Positions 15,966-23,325 of a stretch of DNA of 64,000 bases are shown here, in pieces; position 1 is the first letter of the stretch, and every line of letters begins with the position of its first letter. The notes beneath the pieces are model-generated. The model worked only from the letters and a program-made list of their open reading frames with translations, ran no database searches and was not told the origin of the DNA. Both the position numbers and the translations under genes were made by a program. The stretch is taken from positions 62,001 through 126,000 of the forward strand of contig JBIQJD010000007.1 of NCBI GenBank assembly GCA_044507695.1, written 5' to 3'. This DNA is from JBIQJD01 sp044507695 (GTDB taxonomy: Bacteria > Bacteroidota > Ignavibacteria > Ignavibacteriales > Ignavibacteriaceae).

Positions 15966-18164
15966 TTAAGCGATGTTTGCATAGCGCAGATTATCGGAAT
16001 AATGCTCAATTAAATTTTTTCTTATCATCAAATTACCATCATGTTGAAGATGAGGATCGTTCTCAATCAAATTAAACGCAGTGGCTTTTGCATCCATAAT
16101 AATTTCCGTATCTGTTGCAATGTTAATGTACTTAAGATCAGGTAAGCCGCTCTGTTCAGTACCGAAAATGTCTCCCGGTCCCCTTAACTTCAAATCTGTT
16201 TCTGCTATTTTAAATCCATCAAGATGCTTAACCATTGTTTGCAGGCGTAAAGCAGCTTTATACTTTTCAATTTGAGCAGAAGAAAGAAATTCAATATTTA
16301 AATTATATTTATCCTGTGCGGCAGCATATTCATCCTTAGTTACAAGAATGCAGTATGCCTGCATGCTGCCTCTGCCAACTCTTCCTCTAAGTTGATGAAG
16401 TTGTGATAATCCAAATCTGTGCGCATCATTAATTAAAATTATATTTGCATCCGGAATATCAATTCCAACCTCAATAACAGTTGTTGAAATAAGCACATCA
16501 AATTTTTTTGCAAGGAACAACTGCATTATTTCTTCTTTATCCTGCCATGACATTCTTCCATGAATTAATCCCACTTTTAAATTTTTGAGATAAGTATCTC
16601 TTAACTCATTATAATATGTTTCTGCAGCTTTCAATTCTAATTTTTCTGATTCTGCAACAAGAGGATAAACAATAAATGATTGATAGCCATCCTTTGATTT
16701 ATCCTGAATGAATTTATAAATATCCGGCAGCTTGTTCTCACCGCGGAGTAATGTTTTAATCGGTTTTCTGTTGCGCGGCATTTCATTTATTACAGACACA
16801 TCCAGGTCTCCATACACAGTCATAGTAAGTGTGCGTGGAATTGGAGTTGCACTCATTACAATTACATCAGGTGCTGCGCCTTTGCTTACAAGCCTTGCGC
16901 GCTGCGTTACTCCAAATCTATGCTGCTCATCAACCACAACAAGACCGAGCTTATTAAAGCTTACCTTTTCTTCGAACAATGCATGTGTGCCGATTATTAT
17001 ATCGGCTTCATTCATTTCAATTGCATCAAGGTTTTTTTGCCGCACAGATTTTTTTTGACCGCCAATAAGCAATGAAATTTTTATCTGTCTGCTTTTAATT
17101 TTATTCAAAAGATTTGAAATATTTTTTGCATGTTGATCTGCAAGAATTTCAGTAGGCGCCATTAAAGCAGCCTGGTAACCATTATCAACTGCAATCAGCA
17201 TTGCAATTAACGCAACAATTGTTTTGCCGCTTCCAACATCACCCTGAAGCAGGCGGTTCATAGGCGCTCCGGCTTCCATATCTTTTCTAATCTCATGCAG
17301 AACTTTTAACTGTGCTGAAGTAAGTTCAAACGGAAGTGTTTTTAGAAATTCTGATATTAAACCTGTATTCACTTTAAGTGAAATTCCAGGCTGCTTTGTT
17401 TTATAATTATGTTTACGCAATGCTGCAAGCAGTTCAAGGTAAAATATTTCTTCAAATTTAAATCTATGAGCAGCCTGGTTAAATAAATCTCTGTCTGCAG
17501 GGTAATGAAAATTCCTAACAGCATCAGAAATGTTTAATAAATTTTTTTCTTTTATGATTCTTTCCGGAAGTGTTTCATTTAAAAGAGATGCATATTCATC
17601 GACTGCGGAATGAATTATTCTGCGAAGGCTCAAATCACCTATGTTCATTTTTTTCAATTCTTTAGGAATTCTGTAGAAAGGAATTATCTTGCCCGTGTTT
17701 ATCATCTTATCTGATTCTTCTTCAGTTATTCTATCAAAATCGGGATGAGTAAACTGCACTCCGCCGTATTTTGAAATTGCAGGCTTACCTGAAATTGCAA
17801 AAATATTTCCCCTTGAAAAAGTTTCAAAAAAATATTTTACTCCCTGAAACCAAACACATTCAAAAAATCCTGTTTTATCTCTGAATTGCACTTTTAAAAT
17901 TTCTTTTCTGCCGTAACGGATTTTTTCTTTCTCATAAACTTTTGCAATAATAGTCAATTCACCATCGTATCCATTCATCACATAGCCGTAAGCTTTTGAT
18001 GCAGTAAGAATGTTGGTTCTGTCTAAGTGGCGTGAAGGAAAGTAGAAGAGCAGATCTTTAATTGTTTGAATGCCAATTTTTGCAAATGCTTCCGCACGTT
18101 TTGGACCAACAGATTTTAAATACTGAACAGGGCGGCTAAGCATTTTTTCGTTTGAGTTATTCAT
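15966..18164 (-). CDS. recG: ATP-dependent DNA helicase RecG
   Basis: RecG remodels stalled replication forks and Holliday junctions. From the ATG at 18164 (MNNSNEKMLSRPVQYLKSVGPKRAE) the protein has 732 residues, close to the family norm. An extension to 18329 would run into the divergent dgt gene and encodes no conserved sequence. Visible parts are the N-terminal helix-hairpin-helix (YLKSVGPKRAEAFAKIGI), the wedge/OB domain, Walker A (LLQGDVGSGKT), the DEQH box (VVDEQHRFGV), the VMSATPIPRTL motif III, and the C-terminal QLRGRVGRG motif VI. It is transcribed divergently from dgt with a 98-base spacer. Confidence 0.95.
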   Translation of the reverse strand: MNNSNEKMLSRPVQYLKSVGPKRAEAFAKIGIQTIKDLLFYFPSRHLDRTNILTASKAYGYVMNGYDGELTIIAKVYEKEKIRYGRKEILKVQFRDKTGFFECVWFQGVKYFFETFSRGNIFAISGKPAISKYGGVQFTHPDFDRITEEESDKMINTGKIIPFYRIPKELKKMNIGDLSLRRIIHSAVDEYASLLNETLPERIIKEKNLLNISDAVRNFHYPADRDLFNQAAHRFKFEEIFYLELLAALRKHNYKTKQPGISLKVNTGLISEFLKTLPFELTSAQLKVLHEIRKDMEAGAPMNRLLQGDVGSGKTIVALIAMLIAVDNGYQAALMAPTEILADQHAKNISNLLNKIKSRQIKISLLIGGQKKSVRQKNLDAIEMNEADIIIGTHALFEEKVSFNKLGLVVVDEQHRFGVTQRARLVSKGAAPDVIVMSATPIPRTLTMTVYGDLDVSVINEMPRNRKPIKTLLRGENKLPDIYKFIQDKSKDGYQSFIVYPLVAESEKLELKAAETYYNELRDTYLKNLKVGLIHGRMSWQDKEEIMQLFLAKKFDVLISTTVIEVGIDIPDANIILINDAHRFGLSQLHQLRGRVGRGSMQAYCILVTKDEYAAAQDKYNLNIEFLSSAQIEKYKAALRLQTMVKHLDGFKIAETDLKLRGPGDIFGTEQSGLPDLKYINIATDTEIIMDAKATAFNLIENDPHLQHDGNLMIRKNLIEHYSDNLRYANIA

Positions 18165-18262
18165 GTGAGAAAAATAATTGAAGAGTAAAGAATAAACAAT
18201 AATTCTTCTTAAATTTGAATCCGTTTGCAGTCTTGTAATGAAAAAAATAAATTTATAAGAAT

Positions 18263-19621
18263 ATGAATTGGAAAAAACTTCTTTCAAGAAAATTATTAGG
18301 CGATGAAAAAATTCCTGAAGCAGCATCACAGGATGGCAGAAGCCAGTACCAGCGGGACTTTGACAGGATTGTATTCAGTTCAGCTTTCAGAAGGTTGCAG
18401 GATAAAACGCAGGTTTTCCCTTTGCCAGAGAGTGATTTTGTTCATACAAGATTGACACACAGTCTTGAAGTTTCGTGTGTTGGAAGATCACTCGGCAATT
18501 ACGCCGGCAAAGTTATAATTGAAAGATATCCCGAATTACAAAATGAATTTACAAGTTTTAACTTTGGTGAAATTGTATCAGCCGGATGCCTTGCGCATGA
18601 TATTGGTAATCCTCCATTCGGACATTCGGGTGAAGATGCTATCTCTGAATTTTTCAGAGTTGGTGAAGGAAAAAAATTTGAGGAGTATTTTACAAAAAGA
18701 AACTGCTGGAATGATTTTGCAAAGTTTGAAGGTAATGCCCAAGGTTTCAGAATTATTGCCAAACTTCAGAATCCTAATATTAAAGGAGGATTAAAACTTA
18801 CATGTGCTACGCTGGCTGCTTTCACAAAGTATCCAAAAGATTCTGTTAGTTATGATGATGGTTATAAACCTGTTAATAAAAAACTCTACAGGAAGTTTGG
18901 TTTTTTCCAGGCCGAAAAAGATCTGTTTAATGAAGTTGCGGAGGAAACAGGTTTAATTAAAAGAAAAGAAAACTGGTGGTGCAGGCATCCGCTTGCATTT
19001 CTTGTTGAAGCTGCTGATGATATTTGTTACAGAGTTATGGATCTTGAAGATGGTTTCCGGCTTGGGCTGCTTTCTTTTGAAGATACGGAAGCATTGCTTA
19101 TGCCGCTTTGTGAAGGTGCAAAATTTACAGGCTACAACGAAAGAGATGCAAATGATAAGATTGGTTATCTTCGTGCTAAATCAATATCAACGTTGATTGA
19201 AGAACTTGCAGAAGTTTTTCTTGATGAAGAAAAAAATATTCTTGAAGGAAAATTTGATCGGGATCTTATTTCAATAATTAATAAGGCACATCAGCTTGAG
19301 TATATAAAAAATTTATCCATTGATAAAATATATTCTTACAAAAGTGTTGTTGAAAGGGAAGCGGCAGGTTTTGAAGTTCTGGGCGGACTCCTTGAAACAT
19401 ATATTAAAGCTGTTAATGAACTGGAATCAGGAAAAACTTCTTTAAAAAACAAAACGATTTTAAAACTTCTTCCGGCACAATTTTTAAGCAGCTCCGGCAA
19501 ACCGGATGAAGATCTTTACACAAGAATTTTAAAGATTACAGATTTTGTTTCCGGAATGACAGATTCATACGCGGTTTCATTATACAGAAAGATAAAAGGA
19601 ATTTCACTTCCGGGAAGATAA
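18263..19621 (+). CDS. dgt: dGTP triphosphohydrolase
   Basis: The enzyme cleaves dGTP (and often other dNTPs) to deoxynucleoside and triphosphate. The 452-residue protein has the HD-domain metal ligands: the histidine in RLTHSLEVSCVGRSLG and the HD pair in CLAHDIGNPPFGHSGE, with later VEAADDICYRVMDLEDG supplying the last aspartate. The N-terminal SQYQRDFDRIVFSSAFRRLQ is also diagnostic. The protein ends at a stop 14 bases before the convergent gpsA stop. Length and motifs are regular. Confidence 0.94.
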   Translation: MNWKKLLSRKLLGDEKIPEAASQDGRSQYQRDFDRIVFSSAFRRLQDKTQVFPLPESDFVHTRLTHSLEVSCVGRSLGNYAGKVIIERYPELQNEFTSFNFGEIVSAGCLAHDIGNPPFGHSGEDAISEFFRVGEGKKFEEYFTKRNCWNDFAKFEGNAQGFRIIAKLQNPNIKGGLKLTCATLAAFTKYPKDSVSYDDGYKPVNKKLYRKFGFFQAEKDLFNEVAEETGLIKRKENWWCRHPLAFLVEAADDICYRVMDLEDGFRLGLLSFEDTEALLMPLCEGAKFTGYNERDANDKIGYLRAKSISTLIEELAEVFLDEEKNILEGKFDRDLISIINKAHQLEYIKNLSIDKIYSYKSVVEREAAGFEVLGGLLETYIKAVNELESGKTSLKNKTILKLLPAQFLSSSGKPDEDLYTRILKITDFVSGMTDSYAVSLYRKIKGISLPGR

Positions 19622-19635
19622 AATGATTAGCTGAG

Positions 19636-20631
19636 TCATTCGGGCTTCATATCACGCGTCATCAAATCAGTAGTAGCTTTAACAGGATCTTTTTCCTCAA
19701 AAAGAATTTTATAAACTTCATGAGTAATTGGCGTTTCAACATTATGTTTATCTGCAAGCTGCGATGCTGATCTGCTGGTCTCAACACCTTCTGCAACCAT
19801 CTTCATGTGTTTTAAAACATCTTTAAGTTTTTTTCCGGCACCAACCTGTTCACCAACAAACCGGTTGCGGCTGTGGCGGCTCATGCATGTAACAATCAAA
19901 TCACCCATTCCGCTTAAGCCGGCAAATGTTTCAGGCTGTGCACCTAATGCAGTACCAAGTCTCGAAATCTCCGCAATTCCTCTCGTCATAATTGCTGCTT
20001 TTGTATTGTCTCCAAATTTAGCACCATCAACTATTCCCGCACCAATTGCAATTACATTCTTAAATGCACCGCCGAGTTCAACACCCAAAATATCGGTTGA
20101 ACCATAAACTCTGAAATAAGATGTAATAAATGCCGCTTGAATTGTGCGTGAAGTCTCTGCGCTTTGTGATGCAGCAACAACAGCAGTTGGAATTCTTCGG
20201 CTTACTTCTTCTGCATGGCTGGGTCCAGATAAAACTCCGATTTGTTCATCAGAAATAGATGGGAAAACATCTTTAATCATTTGAGACATTGTCATCAGTG
20301 AAGTATTCTCAATTCCTTTTGAAACGCTAACAAGAATTGAATTTTTAATATTAGAGAAAGGTACATTTTTAATTACACTTCTGAGGAATTGAGATGGAAC
20401 AGCAAGTACAATCAGGTTTTGATTTGAAGTAGCTTCATTGAGGGAATGAGTTATTAAAATACCTTCAGGTATTTCTATATCCGGAAGATATTTTGTATTC
20501 ACTCTTTCTTTATCGAGAACCTTTGCATAATTCTTTTTGTATTCCCATAAAGAAACCTTATGGCCGTTGTAATAAAGTAAAATTGCAAGAGTGGTTCCCC
20601 ATCCGCCAGCACCGAGTACAGAAATTTTCAT
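19636..20631 (-). CDS. gpsA: NAD(P)-dependent glycerol-3-phosphate dehydrogenase
   Basis: GpsA reduces dihydroxyacetone phosphate to sn-glycerol 3-phosphate for phospholipid synthesis. The 331-residue protein starts with the Rossmann motif VLGAGGWGTTLA. It contains SVSKGIE, VLSGPSHAEEV, the catalytic-lysine region LGGAFKNVIAIGAG and the C-terminal LSGMGDLIVTC. It sits 7 bases downstream of plsY, so the two successive enzymes of phosphatidic-acid synthesis are made together. Confidence 0.96.
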   Translation of the reverse strand: MKISVLGAGGWGTTLAILLYYNGHKVSLWEYKKNYAKVLDKERVNTKYLPDIEIPEGILITHSLNEATSNQNLIVLAVPSQFLRSVIKNVPFSNIKNSILVSVSKGIENTSLMTMSQMIKDVFPSISDEQIGVLSGPSHAEEVSRRIPTAVVAASQSAETSRTIQAAFITSYFRVYGSTDILGVELGGAFKNVIAIGAGIVDGAKFGDNTKAAIMTRGIAEISRLGTALGAQPETFAGLSGMGDLIVTCMSRHSRNRFVGEQVGAGKKLKDVLKHMKMVAEGVETSRSASQLADKHNVETPITHEVYKILFEEKDPVKATTDLMTRDMKPE

Positions 20632-20638
20632 TATTCAG

Positions 20639-21304
20639 TTATTGTGTTTTCTTCCTGAAACTAACTTTGTTTTCACTTCCGTTAAGAAGACGAACAACAT
20701 TTTTACGGTGTGTGTATAGAACAAGAAGTGATACAGCTATAACAAAAGGCAGCAATGTATGATATCCGGGAATATCAACGTGTAAAATATTTTCCCTGAA
20801 TACGAGTGTAAGTGGAACTGCTATTGCTCCGAGTATTGAGCCGAGTGAAACATATCTTGATACGGCAACTACAATTACAAATACACCAACAGCAACAAGC
20901 ATATCAATTGTAATAATCATTAACAACATTCCCAGTGCGGTTGCAATTCCTTTACCGCCGCGGAATCCTGCAAAGATCGTCCAGATATGGCCAACTACTG
21001 CAGATATTCCGGCAATAATCTGAACGAGTGTGAAATCATCAAATGGTGTTAAGTTTTGAAAAGGCATTGCACCGTAATGCAAACGGGCAACTACAACAAC
21101 AGCAAGTACGCCTTTAAGTGCATCGAGAATTATCACTAAGAATCCATACTTCCATCCAAGAACACGCATTACATTTGTACCGCCGGCATTGCCGCTACCG
21201 TGTTCTCTGATATCAATTCCCTTAACAGCTTTACTGATAATTATACTTGTGGGAATAGAACCAATGAGATATGAAAGTACTATAATTGCAGCTAATAAAA
21301 ACAT
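20639..21304 (-). CDS. plsY: Glycerol-3-phosphate acyltransferase PlsY
   Basis: PlsY acylates glycerol 3-phosphate with acyl phosphate in the inner membrane. The 221-residue protein has about five membrane spans. The three conserved loops are visible: SIPTSIIISK, GSGNAGGTNVMRVLG and the later FRGGKGIATALG. The gene is directly followed by gpsA, which makes its substrate. A possible promoter (TTGCAT, 16 bases, TATACT) lies in the spacer upstream but does not match the TAnnTTTG form seen elsewhere in the window. Confidence 0.95.
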   Translation of the reverse strand: MFLLAAIIVLSYLIGSIPTSIIISKAVKGIDIREHGSGNAGGTNVMRVLGWKYGFLVIILDALKGVLAVVVVARLHYGAMPFQNLTPFDDFTLVQIIAGISAVVGHIWTIFAGFRGGKGIATALGMLLMIITIDMLVAVGVFVIVVAVSRYVSLGSILGAIAVPLTLVFRENILHVDIPGYHTLLPFVIAVSLLVLYTHRKNVVRLLNGSENKVSFRKKTQ

Positions 21305-21428
21305 TAATAATTCCTATAAACAAAGAGATGTTAAACTAAGTATATAAGATTAGAATTTCAATGCAAAGATTCATTAGCCGCTGCATTGAAGATTCTTCTT
21401 CAAATGATAAGAATCTCTTTGAAAAATT

Positions 21429-22124
21429 TTATGATCTAAGGTTGCGCTGCAATGAAACTAATTTCTTAAAAATCTCAAGATCTTCAGCAGTGGTAATCTT
21501 AAAATTGTACATTGAGCCTTCTACAAGATGAATTTTTTTACCGATCCGCTTGATGAGCATTGATTCATCGGTTCCATAAAAACCCTCATTTTGAGCTGTT
21601 TTCATAGCTTTTAGTAAATCAGAATATTTGAAAATCTGAGGGGTTTGAACGTAATTAATCTCGTTTCTATCTATATATATATCTGCTGTATTTTTTCCTT
21701 TTAGAAGTGTATCCCTGCTTTTTAAGCAAACCAGTGCGTTTCCTGATTCTTGGGCTTTTTCAATAGCATTTGAAAGAACACTTTGCGGAAGCAGCGCCCG
21801 GGCTGCATCATGAACCACAATCAAATCATTTTTTTGTGCAGAGATTGATAATAATCCGTTAAAGACAGAATCCTGCCGTTCTTTTCCACCTTCCGCCAAG
21901 CCGGTCATTTTAGTTAAATTATATTTTTCTTTTAAACGCATGAGGAGTTTAAAATAGGTGGGATCAGCGGAAACGATAATCTCATCTATTAATTTATTCT
22001 TTTGAAAAACCTCAAGTGTGTAAACTATCAGTTCTTTACCATTAATTTTGATGTACTGCTTTGGTATTGAAAAGCCGCTGCGAGTACCTTTTCCGCCTGC
22101 AGGAATAATTGCAAATATCTTCAT
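21429..22124 (-). CDS. ispD: 2-C-methyl-D-erythritol 4-phosphate cytidylyltransferase
   Basis: IspD transfers CMP to methylerythritol 4-phosphate in the non-mevalonate isoprenoid pathway. The 231-residue protein has the nucleotidyltransferase motif PAGGKGTRSGFSIPKQY at the start, VHDAARALLP in the middle and QTPQIFKYSDL with TDESMLIKR towards the end, all characteristic. A short stem-loop (AGATTCTT/AAGAATCT, about 21390-21416) lies just after the stop but has no T-run. The gene follows queA on the same strand but is separated from it by a strong terminator. Confidence 0.95.
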   Translation of the reverse strand: MKIFAIIPAGGKGTRSGFSIPKQYIKINGKELIVYTLEVFQKNKLIDEIIVSADPTYFKLLMRLKEKYNLTKMTGLAEGGKERQDSVFNGLLSISAQKNDLIVVHDAARALLPQSVLSNAIEKAQESGNALVCLKSRDTLLKGKNTADIYIDRNEINYVQTPQIFKYSDLLKAMKTAQNEGFYGTDESMLIKRIGKKIHLVEGSMYNFKITTAEDLEIFKKLVSLQRNLRS

Positions 22125-22128
22125 ATTT

Positions 22129-22164
22129 AAAAATAAAAAAATCCCAACGTGGTTGGGATTTTTA
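22129..22164 (-). terminator. Intrinsic terminator after queA
   Basis: ATCCCAAC (22141-22148), loop GTG, GTTGGGAT (22152-22159). On the minus strand the stem is followed by a T-run (the A-run at 22130-22140), and on the plus strand by TTTTT. It separates queA from ispD. Confidence 0.92.
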
Positions 22165-22185
22165 AATTGAAAAATTTATTTCTAT

Positions 22186-23220
22186 TTACAGCACCAGCAT
22201 TGCATCGCCGTAACTGAGGAATCTATAATTTTCCTTCAACGCTTTTTTATAAGCTTTATTTACAAAATCAACACCTCCAAATGCGCTTACAAGCATAAGC
22301 AATGTTGATTCCGGTGCATGGAAATTTGTAATAAGCTTATCTGTAATCTTAAAATCGTAAGGAGGATAAATGAATTTGTCCGTCCAACCCCTGTTAGGTT
22401 TTACAAGACCATCTGCTGTAACACTTGTTTCAAGTGCACGGCATGTGCTTGTTCCTACAACAAAAACATTATGTTTTGATGTAATTGATTTATTAATTAC
22501 CTCCGCTGATTTAGCCGGGATCTCAAAATATTCTGAATCCATTTTGTGTTTTGTAAGATCTTCAACTTCAACAGGACGGAAGGTTCCTAAACCGATATGA
22601 AGAATTACAGGCACAATTGAGATACCTTTTTTTTCTATTTTCTGCATAAGCTTTTGAGTGAAATGAAGACCGGCAGTTGGCGCAGCAACTGCACCATCTA
22701 CTTTTGCGTAAACAGTCTGGTAGTTTTCCTTATCTTCCGGTTCAGGATCTCTTTTGATATAAGGCGGCAGTGGAGTTAAGCCGATTTTTTCAACTGCTTT
22801 AAATACATTTCCCGGCTGATTAAATCTAACAGTTCTGCCGCGTGAAGTTGTATTATCAATTACTTCACACCAGAGTTTATCATTGAAATAAATTTTATTT
22901 CCAATTCTTACTTTTCTGGCTGGATCAACAATTACATCCCAGATACATTCCTCTGCATTAAGTTCCCGAAGCAAAAAGACTTCAATTTTTGCATTAGTTT
23001 TTTCTTTCTTCCCATACAATCTTGCCTGAAACACACGGGTTTCATTAATTACAAGTGAATCCCCTTTTTCCATAAAATCTACAATTTCTGAAAACACATG
23101 ATTTTCAATTTCCTGGGTTTCTCTGTTTAATACCATCAGTTTTGCTTTATCCCTGGGAGAAACGGGGTACTTTGCAATAGCTGTTTTGGGTAAATTATAT
23201 TTGAAGTCTGATAATTTCAT
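22186..23220 (-). CDS. queA: S-adenosylmethionine:tRNA ribosyltransferase-isomerase
   Basis: QueA moves the ribosyl part of SAM onto preQ1 in tRNA to form epoxyqueuosine. The 344-residue protein shows YPVSPRDKAKLMVLNR near the start, VAAPTAGLHFT in the middle, LHIGLGTFRPVEVE, and TNFHAPESTLLMLVSAF near the end, all strong family motifs. The other queuosine genes seen (queC, queF) are 17 kb away at 39867-40991, so the pathway is split in this region. A strong terminator follows. Confidence 0.96.
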   Translation of the reverse strand: MKLSDFKYNLPKTAIAKYPVSPRDKAKLMVLNRETQEIENHVFSEIVDFMEKGDSLVINETRVFQARLYGKKEKTNAKIEVFLLRELNAEECIWDVIVDPARKVRIGNKIYFNDKLWCEVIDNTTSRGRTVRFNQPGNVFKAVEKIGLTPLPPYIKRDPEPEDKENYQTVYAKVDGAVAAPTAGLHFTQKLMQKIEKKGISIVPVILHIGLGTFRPVEVEDLTKHKMDSEYFEIPAKSAEVINKSITSKHNVFVVGTSTCRALETSVTADGLVKPNRGWTDKFIYPPYDFKITDKLITNFHAPESTLLMLVSAFGGVDFVNKAYKKALKENYRFLSYGDAMLVL

Positions 23221-23275
23221 TCTTCGTTACCTCATTAATGTTTTGATAATTATTTCATTGCGGTAATTTAAGGGG

Positions 23276-23305
23276 AGAAGCAGCTTCATTAAAGAAACTG
23301 CTTCT
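23276..23305 (-). other. Stem-loop between ppdK and queA
   Basis: AGAAGCAG (23276-23283) and CTGCTTCT (23298-23305) pair over a 14-base loop downstream of ppdK. There is no T-run on the minus strand, so a terminator role is uncertain. An mRNA-stabilising or attenuating hairpin before queA is possible. Confidence 0.35.
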
Positions 23306-23325
23306 GCATCCCGCAAGGAATTTAT

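Noticed and set aside
18165..18329. N-terminal extension of RecG up to 18329
   Set aside because: It would overlap the divergent dgt gene and holds only hydrophobic non-conserved residues. The conserved RecG start follows the ATG at 18164.
21305..21428. Intrinsic terminator after ispD
   Set aside because: The stem AGATTCTT/AAGAATCT is short and A/T-rich and has no T-run on the minus strand.
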